Part shown: positions 17,394 to 26,534 of the stretch, piece by piece | Layout: every line of letters starts with the position of its first letter | Position numbering within the stretch: the stretch's first letter is position 1 | Program-made: the position numbers and the translations under genes | Notes under the pieces: model-generated | The model's database searches: none | The model's input: the letters and a program-made list of their open reading frames with translations, nothing else | What the model was told of the DNA's origin: nothing | NCBI RefSeq assembly: GCF_001642935.1 | Contig: NZ_CP016761.1 | Coordinates: 3,100,001 to 3,164,000 of the forward strand | Origin: Fictibacillus arsenicus | Lineage (GTDB): Bacteria > Bacillota > Bacilli > Bacillales > Fictibacillaceae | Direction of reading: 5' to 3' | DNA length: 64,000 bases

Positions 17394-18851
17394 ATGAATA
17401 CCCATTATGATGTAATCGTTGTTGGAGCAGGTCCAGCAGGGATATTTACGAGTTATGAACTAACAAGACAACTGCCAGAGGCAAAGATTTTATTGATTGA
17501 TAAAGGACACGATATTTATGCCAGATCATGCCCTATTTTAGAGAAGAAAATTAAAAAATGTCCGCCTGCAGCTGGAAGAAAAGAGTTTGCTGGATGTCTG
17601 CCTGCTTGCTCCATAACAAATGGTTTCGGCGGTGCCGGTGCTTATTCAGATGGGAAGTTCAACATCACCTCCGAATTCGGCGGATGGATGACAGATTATC
17701 TTTCAGAAGATAAAGTTGTGGAACTTATTAAATATGTTGATGAAATTAATCTTGAGCATGGTGCAACGGATTCCATTACAGATCCTCTTACACCAGAAGT
17801 AAAAGATATTGAAAAACGCGGCTATGCTGCAGGCTTGAAGCTGTTGCGTGCACAAGTCCGCCATCTAGGAACTGAACAAAACTTAGAGATTTTAAAAAGT
17901 ATATATGAGTATTTAAAAACGAGAATTGATATGAAATACAAAGCAGAAGTTGAAGATATCCTTACTGAGCGAACTGAAATGGGATATATCTCAAAAGGAA
18001 TTCTTTTAAAGGACGGTACTTCCCTATCTGCTGAAAAAACAGTAATTGTACCAGGACGTGACGGATCTTCATGGCTGACAAAGATTTTAAAGAAGCGCCG
18101 TATTAAGATGACCGCAAACCAAGTAGATATTGGTGTCCGTGTAGAAACATCAAACCTTGTGATGGAAGAGATTAATGAGCACCTATATGAAGGAAAGTTC
18201 GTTTTCAATACTTCTGTAGGAACAAAAGTGCGAACATTTTGCTCCAACCCTTCTGGTCATGTCGTGGTTGAAAACCATTCAGGAATCATGCTGGCGAACG
18301 GCCATGCATATAAAGACCCTAAGCTTGGAAGCGAGAATACAAACTTTGCTTTGCTTGTATCACATCAGTTTGCTGAGCCTTTTGACCAGCCGACAGAATA
18401 TGCTCATGAGGTATCAAAATTAGCCAACCAGCTTTCAATGGGCGGTCTTGTTGTGCAAAAGTATGGGGATATTCTAAAAGGCCGCCGTTCAACTGAGAAA
18501 CGGATCAAAGAAGGATTTCTGCGCCCTACTTTAAAAGAAGCAGTGCCGGGAGACCTTGGTCTTGTACTTCCTTACAACACAATGATAAGCCTTATTGAGA
18601 TGACCGAAGCTCTAGACAAAGTAACACCGGGAATCGCATCGGAACATACGCTTTTTTATGGCGTAGAAGCCAAATTCTATTCAGCCCGTCCTAAGCTTGA
18701 TGATAAGTTTGAATCTGAGATCGGCGGATTATATGTCGGCGGAGACGGAGCAGGAATCACTCGCGGTCTTGCACAAGCAAGTGCATGCGGTGTATGGATC
18801 GCTCAAAATGTTGCTGCCAAGTTAAAAGAAAAATTGCCGGCTATGGTGTAA
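17394..18851 (+). CDS. FAD-dependent dehydrogenase, COG2509-like
   Basis: The 485-residue flavoprotein has an N-terminal dinucleotide-binding motif VVGAGPAGIF (about 8-17), a cysteine-containing insert (RSCPIL, KCPPAAG, AGCLPACS, about 44-78) and a C-terminal FAD motif GLYVGGDGAGITRG (about 446-459). This layout matches uncharacterised FAD-dependent dehydrogenases seen in many Firmicutes; the reaction is unknown. ATG 17394 follows CAAGGGGGAT; an open frame from 17316 has no ribosome site. It is monocistronic. Confidence 0.82.
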   Translation: MNTHYDVIVVGAGPAGIFTSYELTRQLPEAKILLIDKGHDIYARSCPILEKKIKKCPPAAGRKEFAGCLPACSITNGFGGAGAYSDGKFNITSEFGGWMTDYLSEDKVVELIKYVDEINLEHGATDSITDPLTPEVKDIEKRGYAAGLKLLRAQVRHLGTEQNLEILKSIYEYLKTRIDMKYKAEVEDILTERTEMGYISKGILLKDGTSLSAEKTVIVPGRDGSSWLTKILKKRRIKMTANQVDIGVRVETSNLVMEEINEHLYEGKFVFNTSVGTKVRTFCSNPSGHVVVENHSGIMLANGHAYKDPKLGSENTNFALLVSHQFAEPFDQPTEYAHEVSKLANQLSMGGLVVQKYGDILKGRRSTEKRIKEGFLRPTLKEAVPGDLGLVLPYNTMISLIEMTEALDKVTPGIASEHTLFYGVEAKFYSARPKLDDKFESEIGGLYVGGDGAGITRGLAQASACGVWIAQNVAAKLKEKLPAMV

Positions 18852-18853
18852 AC

Positions 18854-18900
18854 AAAAAAACGATGCAAGAAGGATTCGCTCCTTCTGCATCGTTTTTATT
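18854..18900. terminator. Bidirectional terminator between the FAD dehydrogenase gene and brnQ
   Basis: Arms ACGATGCAAGAAGGA and TCCTTCTGCATCGT form a long stem with TTCGC loop and A/T runs on both sides. It lies between convergent genes. Confidence 0.92.
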
Positions 18901-20210
18901 TAAGTTGAAAATATGATAATTCTTCCTCTGATCAAAGCAATAATAAAACCAACAACAGCTCCTATAATTGCTGGTATCAGCCATCCGATTCCATCGGCAT
19001 ACAAAGGAATATGGGAGTAAATTTGATCGATCGTCCCTAAGTTCATGCCAAACGCTTTTAAGCCATCAGCAATGGAAACGAATGCCGTTGCAATGATTGA
19101 ACCAAGATACACTTCCTGGCGCCCTGAGAATGTGTCATGGAAGAACGATAGGATAATAAGCACAATAGCTACAGGATAGATTGCTGTTAGGACTGGAACA
19201 GATATGGTGATCAACTGGCTAAGACCAACATTCGCTACTCCTGCACTAAAGATGCTTAATACAAGAATTACAAGTTTATAAGGGAGCTCCGGAAACATTT
19301 TATGAGCAAATTCGCCCGTAGCTGTTACAAGTCCAACAGATGTTGTTAAACAAGCAAGTGCCACTGCTAACCCTAGTAAGAGGTTCCCCGGCTCTCCAAA
19401 AAGCTGAAAAACTACATTCGTTAAGATCTGTCCGCCATTCTCCGATTTACCAAGAGTCTGGCTTGTTGCGCCAAGATATGCAAGGATACCATAAACGCCT
19501 GCTAAACATACAGCGGCAATGACACCAGCTTTTATAACCATCTTCGTTACATTTTCTTTTTTCATGCCTGGTTTTTTTACGGCAGAGATTACTACGATTC
19601 CAAATGCTAGAGCACCAAGCGTATCCATCGTTAAATATCCATCCATGAATCCTTTAACTAGTGGGCTGCTCTTGTATTCTGGTGCTGCCTGTCCAAGTTT
19701 TCCTACAGGTGTAATTAGCGCTTTTACAAGTACGGAACCAATAATGAATAGCAATAAGGGCGTTAAAATATTCCCGATCCGATCCACTAACTTAGAAGGA
19801 TTTAACGCAAGCCAATACGTAATTGCAAAAAATACAACTGTAAAAAGAAACATCGGCAATCCTGTATTCATTCCTTCTGGAAGGAAAGGCATTGCAGACA
19901 TTTCAAATGCTACTGTACCGGTTCTTGGAATACCAAAGAACGGACCAATCGCTAAATATAATATTATTGCAAAAACTGTTCCAAATAAGGGGTTAACGCG
20001 CTCAGTAAGTGTTTGCAGTCCCCCGCCTGCTCGTGCTAGTGCTATAACACCTAAAAGAGGCAGTCCAACTCCCGTTATGAAAAAGCCAGCCATTGACTGC
20101 CAGACCATTTCTCCTGCTGCCTGCCCCAGTGCTGGCGGAAAAATCAAATTCCCTGCTCCAAAAAATAACGCAAACAACATTAATCCCACTGAGAGTGTTC
20201 GTTTCTCCAT
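18900..20210 (-). CDS. brnQ: Branched-chain amino acid carrier, BrnQ/LIVCS family
   Basis: The product of about 436 residues has 11-12 membrane helices and belongs to the LIVCS cation symporters that take up Leu, Ile and Val. Typical blocks include LFALFFGAGNLIFPP (about 10-24) and GPFFGIPRTG (about 87-96). ATG 20210 follows AGAGGAGG; the longer frame to 20240 has no ribosome site. No T-box or CodY site was identified with confidence in the 190 bp upstream. It is a single gene with a bidirectional terminator downstream. Confidence 0.92.
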   Translation of the reverse strand: MEKRTLSVGLMLFALFFGAGNLIFPPALGQAAGEMVWQSMAGFFITGVGLPLLGVIALARAGGGLQTLTERVNPLFGTVFAIILYLAIGPFFGIPRTGTVAFEMSAMPFLPEGMNTGLPMFLFTVVFFAITYWLALNPSKLVDRIGNILTPLLLFIIGSVLVKALITPVGKLGQAAPEYKSSPLVKGFMDGYLTMDTLGALAFGIVVISAVKKPGMKKENVTKMVIKAGVIAAVCLAGVYGILAYLGATSQTLGKSENGGQILTNVVFQLFGEPGNLLLGLAVALACLTTSVGLVTATGEFAHKMFPELPYKLVILVLSIFSAGVANVGLSQLITISVPVLTAIYPVAIVLIILSFFHDTFSGRQEVYLGSIIATAFVSIADGLKAFGMNLGTIDQIYSHIPLYADGIGWLIPAIIGAVVGFIIALIRGRIIIFST

Positions 20211-20360
20211 GTTGTGTGTTCCTCCTCTGTGACCATTCAAAAATATCTATTTTTATCGAAAAATGTCGAAATAATTTAAATTCCATATGTATTTGTAACA
20301 CGATTAGCGATTGGAGTCAATATTCAGATATAATGAATTTTCTAACAAATTATAACAAGA

Positions 20361-20393
20361 GTTAAGGACTGAGAAATTTCTCAGTCCTTTTTC
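20361..20393 (-). terminator. Inverted repeat after the YhcN-like gene
   Basis: AAGGACTGAGAAA/TTTCTCAGTCCTT is a perfect 13-bp inverted repeat with no loop. The T run is better on the plus strand (TTTTTC) than on the minus strand, so it may be a weak terminator for the minus-strand gene or act in both directions. Confidence 0.6.
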
Positions 20394-20400
20394 TTCATTT

Positions 20401-20934
20401 TTAACGGTCAGTCGGGAAAATACGGCGAATTGTCTCATTGAATTCTTTAACGAATCCTGAAACTGGATTACCTTGGTTGATTTCATCCGCATAGCCATTC
20501 ATTCTGTCAATAAAGTCAGGGTTTGTGGAAACAAAAACATCATTGATGTCTGGGTCTGTGTTACGGACTGCATCCCCGATTTTTTCTTCTGTCTCTTTTG
20601 TAAGCTTCATGCTTTCGCCGCCTTCAAGCTTAGCAGCTACATAAGCATTATCATCAGTTACGATAACAGTAGCATCCTCAACTTCTTTTAAATCCGTTAC
20701 TTTATCTGCAGCTTTGTCTGCAACATCCATACGAGCATTCTCGTCGTATTGGTTGTCCGTACCCATGTTCATATCCATGTCCATGTCTCGGTCTGCACGA
20801 TTATCGTAGTTCACTTCTGTCATGTTATCGCGTGCTTCTTCACCCATGTCTTTATCGTTATTATTCATCCCGCAAGCTCCAAGGAAAGAAGACAGCATAA
20901 CTGCCATAGAAGTAACTAAAATTGTCTTTTTCAT
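20401..20934 (-). CDS. Sporulation lipoprotein, YhcN/YlaJ family
   Basis: The 177-residue product has a lipoprotein signal with lipobox LGAC (Cys21), an Asp/Met/Asn-rich linker (about 25-68, including DMDMDMNMG) and a C-terminal YhcN/YlaJ domain (about 70-150, with DLKEVEDATVIVTDDNAYVA). Family members are forespore proteins of the inner spore membrane, some needed for efficient germination. The ATG follows AAAGGAGTG. Expression in the forespore is expected from the family; a promoter was not resolved. Confidence 0.85.
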   Translation of the reverse strand: MKKTILVTSMAVMLSSFLGACGMNNNDKDMGEEARDNMTEVNYDNRADRDMDMDMNMGTDNQYDENARMDVADKAADKVTDLKEVEDATVIVTDDNAYVAAKLEGGESMKLTKETEEKIGDAVRNTDPDINDVFVSTNPDFIDRMNGYADEINQGNPVSGFVKEFNETIRRIFPTDR

Positions 20935-21025
20935 TCAGATGACACTCCTTTGTTAATATTTTTTGACTGTCATCTTATAAAATTTGTAGGTATGAGGGAA
21001 AATATACATGGCCACAAGTTTTAAT

Positions 21026-21052
21026 AAAAAAACGCCCCTATTAAGGGAGCGC
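21026..21052 (-). terminator. Terminator of the DedA gene
   Basis: On the minus strand CGCTCCC and GGGGCG pair around TTAATA and are followed by TTTTTTTATT. Confidence 0.78.
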
Positions 21053-21055
21053 ATT

Positions 21056-21670
21056 TTATTTAAACCATTCATTTGAGTATGTGCTTTTATTTTTCGGCTT
21101 GAAGATCAGCCAAGCAATTAAACATAGTGCAAGCAGAGAGAATGCGTAAATACCGATTTTATGAATAACATCCATCACAATGTACCAGCGTCCTGCAAGC
21201 TGATAACCGATTAAAATGAAGAATGAACACCAAAAAACAGCACCAAAGTATGCGTAGATAGCAAACTGTCTAAATTTTAAAGAATACATGCCGGCAAAAT
21301 AGGCAGTAAGATGCCTTACGCCAGGGACAAAATACCCAAAGAACAAAGCTGTTTTTCCGTATTTCGAAAAGAAACGCTGTGTTTTATTTATTTTTTCATC
21401 GGAGATCCCAATTTTAGGACCTAATTTATACAATAATGGCTTTCCGCATACCGTTCCAAAATAATAGCTTCCCGTAATTCCTGTTAGCGCTCCCAAAAAT
21501 GCACTTAATACAGCGGGTACCATAGGCAAGTCGCCAGCAAATATAAAATAACCGACCGTAGCTAAAAGAATCTCATCCGGGATCGGTAATCCAATAATGC
21601 CAAGAGCTAATAATAGAAAAATACCGAAATAGCTATATTGATAAATAATATTTATTAAGTCAAATTCCAT
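21056..21670 (-). CDS. DedA family membrane protein
   Basis: The product of about 204 residues has a DedA/VTT domain: a re-entrant loop with GLPIPDEILLATVGYF (about 25-40), GALTGITGSYYFGTVCGK (about 56-73) and FFGYFVPGVRHLTAYFAG (about 105-122) holding the conserved Arg. DedA proteins are lipid (undecaprenyl phosphate or phospholipid) flippase-type transporters linked to membrane homeostasis. ATG 21670 follows GTTGGTGA; a longer frame to 21745 has no good ribosome site. Confidence 0.87.
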   Translation of the reverse strand: MEFDLINIIYQYSYFGIFLLLALGIIGLPIPDEILLATVGYFIFAGDLPMVPAVLSAFLGALTGITGSYYFGTVCGKPLLYKLGPKIGISDEKINKTQRFFSKYGKTALFFGYFVPGVRHLTAYFAGMYSLKFRQFAIYAYFGAVFWCSFFILIGYQLAGRWYIVMDVIHKIGIYAFSLLALCLIAWLIFKPKNKSTYSNEWFK

Positions 21671-21801
21671 GACGTCACCAACTTCTTTTTTTACACCTTC
21701 TACCATTGTAACGATAATATGGGGTATTTGGAAAGAGGAAAACAAAAATTGTTAAGAAAATGTGTCTATCTTAACATATGCAAATTTGGACGAGATGGAC
21801 A

Positions 21802-22317
21802 CTATTCTAAAATTAACGACATATCTCGCCACGCATAACATTCCTCATATAGTTGCTGGTTCCCAATTGTAATCAACTCTTCATCTATCTTTTTCCCGCC
21901 AAGTGAAATATATGCTTTTTTTGCAGAATTATCTTTTAAAACCCACACGATCATACTTTTTTTCCCTTGTTTTACAAGCTGATGACTGAATTTTTTTATC
22001 AATTTAGTTCCATAACCTTTTCGCTGAACTTCTTTTTGCAGATAGAAAGCATAAATTTCACTATCATAAGGATGATCAGAACGAATACGGCCTCCTGATA
22101 TAAAACCGCAAATTCCTTTTTGACCATCCTCCAAAACAAAAACAGTATGAGACGGACCTTGTGAAAGCCATTCCTTCCATCTAAGATTCCTTACGTCGAT
22201 TGACATTTCTGACAGATAATTAGAATCTACTAATCCCTTATAGGATGCCTGCCAGCTTCGCACCTGAACTTTTGCTATTTGTGAGGCATCTTTTACTTCA
22301 GCATGACGAATTTTCAT
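21802..22317 (-). CDS. GNAT family N-acetyltransferase
   Basis: The product of about 171 residues has an N-terminal RHAEVKDASQIAKVQVRSW block and the acetyl-CoA loop QRKGYGTKLIKKF (about 103-115), followed by NDNSA-like KDNSAKKAYISLGGK. It is the last gene of a GNAT-Nif3-GNAT operon, starting 2 bp after the Nif3-like stop. The substrate is unknown. Confidence 0.85.
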   Translation of the reverse strand: MKIRHAEVKDASQIAKVQVRSWQASYKGLVDSNYLSEMSIDVRNLRWKEWLSQGPSHTVFVLEDGQKGICGFISGGRIRSDHPYDSEIYAFYLQKEVQRKGYGTKLIKKFSHQLVKQGKKSMIVWVLKDNSAKKAYISLGGKKIDEELITIGNQQLYEECYAWRDMSLILE

Positions 22318-22319
22318 TT

Positions 22320-23234
22320 CTAAACCCACCACTCGTCTTGAGGAATCAATGTAACTGGCAACTTAAATTGTTCCTCAAACCATGGTTTCAGTTGTGTGGC
22401 ATGAACTAAATATTCTGATGCGGCATGTGAAACACCGATTAGACTCATAGTCGTTGTTTTACAGTATTTTTTCATTTCATCAAATTTTTTCTTGCCGTAA
22501 ACATTATCAATATGGCAATGTATTTCACCCGTTATGTACGCCTGGGCTCCGAGTTTTTCTGCTTCTTGCATCGCATAAACTTTGTCTCCGCAGCCTGCAG
22601 CAATTGCAACTTTCGTTATAGAAGAATGAGATTGTCCCTCTACATCTGCGTATGGGATTTGGAAGATGCTTTTTGATTTTTCAATGAGATCCTCAGTATT
22701 TGCAGCTGGGATTTCACAAATTACTCCGCAAGCTCCTTTTTCATCTTTAAAAAACTCAGCCACAACTTTGGCACCATATGCTTCTGCCATCGCGTCACTT
22801 GTACTGATCGTTCTCGAGTAATCTAGGGGAACGTGAAGAGTAAACACAGATAATCGTTTTTCTTTTATTTGTGAGATAAGGTCCGGATTGATCGGAATAA
22901 AACCCTTCCCCCAAGCGCCTCTTGGATCGCCGCATTCCATCACGAGCGGATGATGCATAAATAGAAGGTCTCCCGGGTTGCTGTGCTCAATAAAATGCGC
23001 AAGTACTTCTTCTGTTGGGAATACAGCTAAGAATATGCGTCCGACTTCCTCTTCACCTTTTAACATAAGTCCATTAAACAATTGATTGAACTGCGCTTCG
23101 AATACTTCACGCCAATTGAATTTAATAGGATCATAGACCATTGGAATAAAACGGCTGAACGCCGGGTCTGCACCTATTTCTCTGTATCGGAAAAGTTCAT
23201 CTATTGCTTCATCTATTTTTTGTAATTGTGCCAT
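22320..23234 (-). CDS. Nif3-like dinuclear metal centre protein
   Basis: The 304-residue product shows NIF3/YqfO-superfamily features: the metal-site LLFMHHPLVME (about 89-99), a second His in FTLHVPLDYS (about 129-138) and the late block GEIHCHIDNVYGKK with ISVSHAASE-like ISHAAS. Members form hexamers with two metals per subunit; some act as GTP cyclohydrolase-like or regulatory proteins, and function is generally unsettled. Its ATG is directly adjacent to the stop of the upstream GNAT gene. Confidence 0.8.
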   Translation of the reverse strand: MAQLQKIDEAIDELFRYREIGADPAFSRFIPMVYDPIKFNWREVFEAQFNQLFNGLMLKGEEEVGRIFLAVFPTEEVLAHFIEHSNPGDLLFMHHPLVMECGDPRGAWGKGFIPINPDLISQIKEKRLSVFTLHVPLDYSRTISTSDAMAEAYGAKVVAEFFKDEKGACGVICEIPAANTEDLIEKSKSIFQIPYADVEGQSHSSITKVAIAAGCGDKVYAMQEAEKLGAQAYITGEIHCHIDNVYGKKKFDEMKKYCKTTTMSLIGVSHAASEYLVHATQLKPWFEEQFKLPVTLIPQDEWWV

Positions 23235-23663
23235 TTAACCTTCTCCCCTCTTTCCTATAAAATAAATAATCTCTGGATCACCTTCATCCAGATTGTCTAT
23301 AAAACCGCTTTTAGTAAAGCCGTTAGCTTCAAATACCTTATGCATAGCATCATTTGATTGATTAGTAGATGAGAAAAGCTTTTCTGTCGATGAAATATCA
23401 GCCATATGTGACAGCAGTGAACTCGCGATTCCCCTTCTTTGGAAAGAAGGCTTAATCATGATCAATGAAATAAAACAGCATTCGAAAAAGGATGTATGGT
23501 AGATTAGAAAACCAGCCAGCTCTGATTCTTCGAAGACTAACAAACATCTACTCTGGCCGATGGCTTCTTCTATTTCTACTTTTCTTCGGTCTGTTCCTAT
23601 CATTTCTTTATCTAATAAAACGATATTTTCTAAATCTGTGTTTTTCGCCTTAACTATTTTCAT
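23235..23663 (-). CDS. GNAT family N-acetyltransferase
   Basis: The product of about 142 residues has the acetyl-CoA loop KPSFQRRGIASSLLSHM (about 73-89) and a C-terminal KVFEANGFTKSG motif typical of GNAT enzymes. ATG 23663 follows AGAGGGA; a longer frame to 23699 would run past the ribosome site. It heads the operon with the Nif3-like gene. The substrate is not known. Confidence 0.83.
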   Translation of the reverse strand: MKIVKAKNTDLENIVLLDKEMIGTDRRKVEIEEAIGQSRCLLVFEESELAGFLIYHTSFFECCFISLIMIKPSFQRRGIASSLLSHMADISSTEKLFSSTNQSNDAMHKVFEANGFTKSGFIDNLDEGDPEIIYFIGKRGEG

Positions 23664-23737
23664 TGTTTTCCCTCTTTCATTTTTTGTTCTTTTCCTCACA
23701 TTTGCTACAATATGAAAAAAGAACAGGAGTTGAGAAA

Positions 23738-24049
23738 ATGCCTATCGCAGATATTACAATCATTCCAATCGGTACTGAAACCCCAAGTGTAAGTTCCTAT
23801 GTAGCAGAAATACAAAAGGTACTTCAACGAAATGAAGGTAAAGTAAAATATCAGCTCACACCGATGAGCACATTGATCGAAGGTGAGCTTTCCGATCTTT
23901 TTGACGTGATCCAGCAGCTTCACGAAGTTCCATTTGCAAATGGCATTCAGCGGGTTGCTACAAATATTCGCATCGATGACCGCCGCGATAAAAAATCAAC
24001 GATGGAAGGTAAATTGCAAGCGGTTAAGGATCAGCTGAACCGCTCGTAA
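23738..24049 (+). CDS. MTH1187/YqgV-like thiamine-binding protein
   Basis: The 103-residue protein of the YkoF/MTH1187 ferredoxin-like fold binds thiamine or related pyrimidines in characterised members. It has the family opening ADITIIPIGT, the LTPMSTLIEGE block (about 45-55) and the C-terminal RIDDRRDK (about 80-87). ATG 23738 follows AGGAGTTGAG. It diverges from the GNAT-Nif3 operon by about 75 bp. Its last codons (NRS, stop) fall inside a short tandem repeat that continues downstream. Confidence 0.85.
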   Translation: MPIADITIIPIGTETPSVSSYVAEIQKVLQRNEGKVKYQLTPMSTLIEGELSDLFDVIQQLHEVPFANGIQRVATNIRIDDRRDKKSTMEGKLQAVKDQLNRS

Positions 24050-24125
24050 ATCTTAGGAACCGCTCGTTCAGCAATCATAAACTCCGCTGAACGAGCATAA
24101 ATCCCCGCTATCGAGCATAAATCTT
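24041..24125 (+). repeat. Short degenerate tandem repeat (about 20 bp, four units)
   Basis: Units share the form CCGCT...CGAGCATAAATC: CCGCTCGTAAATC (24040), CCGCTCGTTCAG...CATAAACT, CCGCTGAACGAGCATAAATC and CCGCTATCGAGCATAAATC. The first unit contains the stop codon of the preceding gene. Similar intergenic runs occur in other Bacillaceae. Confidence 0.7.
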
Positions 24126-24133
24126 CATATTTA

Positions 24134-24187
24134 GAAAAAAGCTTACTCGCGACGGGCATTTCCAGCCCGCTAGAGTAAGCTTTTCTT
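24134..24187. terminator. Bidirectional terminator between YqgV-like gene and flotillin
   Basis: AAAAAGCTTACTC / GAGTAAGCTTTT encloses an inner stem CGGGC/GCCCG, with A and T tracts on both sides. It separates convergent genes. Confidence 0.88.
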
Positions 24188-24191
24188 CTAT

Positions 24192-25757
24192 TTATTCTCC
24201 TTTAGAAGATGTTACTTCTGCTTTTTCTTTCGTTCCTGCAGCGTTTGGTTCTTTTTTAGCAAATTCGATGCGAAGGTCGTCAATACTTTGACGAACGTTT
24301 CCTTTACCTGAGAAGTTTTCCAGCATTTCTTTTACATCGATCCCAGAGGAAGCTTTCAAGGATTCTTGCAATGTGGACATCAAGTTTGTTGCATATCCCG
24401 TAATGCGGTTGGCTCCGCCGTTTTCACCGCCGCCTGTATCTACGACAGTGATCTTATCGATATTAGATAGTGGTGCTGCAACCTGTTTCGCATATTCCGG
24501 AAGCATCTTGATCATCATATCCATCATTGCCGCCTGGCCGTATAGCTCGAACGCTTCTGCGATCTTTTGCTTCGCTTCCGCTTCTGCAAGACCCTTTAGA
24601 CGGATAACTTCAGCTTCAGATTCCCCTTTAGCACGTTCTGCTTCTGCTCTTGAAAGACCGTCGAGTCGAACTTTTTCCGCTTCTGCTTTTGCCATTGCTT
24701 CTACACGGTACTTATGCGCATCAGCTTCTGCAACCTGCTTGCGTTTATCCGCTTCCGCCGATTGCTCAACTGCATATCTGTCTGCATCGGCTTTCTTCTT
24801 CACTTCTGAATCATATTGTTTTTCACGACGCAGAATTTCTTTTTCTTCAAGCTCGATCTGCTTTTGACGCTCGATGATCTTAATCTGCATCTGCTCTTCT
24901 GTAACTTGTTGTTTAGCGATTGCTTCTTCTAAATGATACGCCTGGTCAGCACGTGCTTTTGCAACATCTTGTTCGCGACGGTATTCGGCTACCTTCAACT
25001 GATTCATCTTTTCAGCTTCCGCTACTTCTGTCGCGCGTCCTAACTCGGATTGTTTAGCTTCTTTATCTGCTTCTGCGCGTTTGATGCGCGTTTCTTTTTC
25101 AGCCTCTGCCATTGCCATATCAGCATCACGCTTGATTTGTGCAATACGCGGCTTACCGAGTGCATCAAGATAACCGTTTTTGTCACGCAGGTCCTTAATA
25201 GTAAATGAAACGATGATTAATCCCATTTTTGCTAGATCCTGTGAAGCAACACGCTGAACTTCTTGAGAAAACTTCTCACGGTTTTTATAGATTTCTTCAA
25301 CAGTCATGGAACCTAGAATCGAACGCAAATGTCCTTCTAACACTTCACGTGCTTCGTTTTCTCGATCTTCTTTTAACTTTCCTAAAAACTGTTCCGCAGC
25401 TGTTGCGATTTCACCGATTGAGCTTCCGACTTTGATGATTGCCGTTCCGTCAGCCATAACGGGAACACCTTGTTCTGTATACACTTCTGGCGTTTGAACA
25501 TCCAGTTTGCTCGTTAATAAACTAAGAGGTTTTGCTTGCTGGAACACCGGCAGAACGAACGTACCGCCTCCGCGTACAATTTTGATTCTGTTGCCTGACT
25601 CATCGATATTCACGTTTTTGCTTCCCAAGAAGCTTCCTGTTACGATCAATGCTTCATCAGGACTTGCTGTACGGTACTTTGTAATAAAAACACTAATAAG
25701 AGCAGCTACTAGAAATACGGCAATCCCAATTACAATAAATAATGGCGAAAAACTCAT
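24192..25757 (-). CDS. floT: Flotillin-like scaffold protein FloT (YuaG)
   Basis: The 521-residue product has an N-terminal membrane insertion (about 5-25), an SPFH/band-7 domain (about 30-215) and a long coiled coil rich in Glu-Ala repeats (about 215-400, many AEAEK and AEADK units), ending in the flotillin oligomerisation region. FloT organises functional membrane microdomains and influences fluidity, signalling and protease complexes. It lies 15 bp downstream of the NfeD-like yuaF, the arrangement of the B. subtilis yuaFGI operon. No consensus sigma-W promoter was found. Confidence 0.93.
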   Translation of the reverse strand: MSFSPLFIVIGIAVFLVAALISVFITKYRTASPDEALIVTGSFLGSKNVNIDESGNRIKIVRGGGTFVLPVFQQAKPLSLLTSKLDVQTPEVYTEQGVPVMADGTAIIKVGSSIGEIATAAEQFLGKLKEDRENEAREVLEGHLRSILGSMTVEEIYKNREKFSQEVQRVASQDLAKMGLIIVSFTIKDLRDKNGYLDALGKPRIAQIKRDADMAMAEAEKETRIKRAEADKEAKQSELGRATEVAEAEKMNQLKVAEYRREQDVAKARADQAYHLEEAIAKQQVTEEQMQIKIIERQKQIELEEKEILRREKQYDSEVKKKADADRYAVEQSAEADKRKQVAEADAHKYRVEAMAKAEAEKVRLDGLSRAEAERAKGESEAEVIRLKGLAEAEAKQKIAEAFELYGQAAMMDMMIKMLPEYAKQVAAPLSNIDKITVVDTGGGENGGANRITGYATNLMSTLQESLKASSGIDVKEMLENFSGKGNVRQSIDDLRIEFAKKEPNAAGTKEKAEVTSSKGE

Positions 25758-25772
25758 GAAATCCCCTCCAGA

Positions 25773-26306
25773 TTAATGAAAATATGTTTGTTCTACTTGC
25801 TCATAACGCATAACCGATACGACACCTTTTTGAATATCGATAATTAAAATCTTCTCACCTTGCTGAATCGGTTTGTTATCCATGCTTACAGCGGTCTTTG
25901 AGATTCTTCCGCTTATTCCTTCTATTAATATCTCTCCAAAACCATCAGCCGGAACAGATGTAATGACTGTACCTACTCTTCCTTTTAAATCCTCATCCCG
26001 ATAAGCCAATGATTCTTCTGCCGATCGAATAGGTGTTAAAACAAATACATTTAAAAGGGTTACGAGTAAAATGGAAAGCAGACAGCTGAACACAAGGATG
26101 AACCAGCTATTGATTCCGGTCATAACCTCCAGCAGGTAACCAGAAGCGCTGCCGATTGTAAAGAAAGAAAGAATAAGTGCAGGATGCAAGAATTCCATTG
26201 CTGCATCAAGCATGTCACCAAAAAGAATATAAACGAACGTGATACATCCAAAAACGATGAAACTTCCTAAGTATATAGTTGATAACGGATACCCGAACAG
26301 TTCCAT
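25773..26306 (-). CDS. yuaF: NfeD-like membrane protein YuaF
   Basis: The product of about 177 residues has four hydrophobic segments (about 8-30, 38-60, 62-85, 88-105) and a C-terminal OB-fold typical of NfeD partners of flotillins (about 118-175, with GRVGTVITSVPADGFGEI). It assists FloT in membrane domain formation. The first ATG (26312) is only two bases from GGGAG, so ATG 26306, eight bases away, is preferred. Confidence 0.85.
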   Translation of the reverse strand: MELFGYPLSTIYLGSFIVFGCITFVYILFGDMLDAAMEFLHPALILSFFTIGSASGYLLEVMTGINSWFILVFSCLLSILLVTLLNVFVLTPIRSAEESLAYRDEDLKGRVGTVITSVPADGFGEILIEGISGRISKTAVSMDNKPIQQGEKILIIDIQKGVVSVMRYEQVEQTYFH

Positions 26307-26534
26307 GGCCATCTCTCCCTATCCCTTTATTGAACGATTATTTTTAAATAACAAGCCCCCCATGTCGAATTTCTTTAACCATATCAAAAAGAACAAGAAA
26401 AAAATGTAAGATTTTGTCGACAGTAATATAAATTCCAATATTGGTTTTATATGTAAATTTACGGATAACTAAATAAAAAGTTTCAGTTTGTTAAGAATTT
26501 TTTGTATACTTTTGTTAATGAGAGGATGGGATAT

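Noticed and set aside
19519-20232. 237-codon plus-strand frame
   Set aside because: It is antisense to brnQ, whose product is clearly conserved; no ribosome site or family match.
20211-20400. T-box leader for brnQ
   Set aside because: Only the terminator-like inverted repeat of the upstream gene was found, with no conserved T-box sequence.
24373-24867. 164-codon plus-strand frame rich in Ser and Ala
   Set aside because: Mirror of the Glu-Ala coiled coil of flotillin on the other strand.
26307-26500. Sigma-W promoter for yuaF-floT
   Set aside because: No TGAAAC-N16-CGTA match could be found by eye, although the B. subtilis operon is sigma-W controlled.
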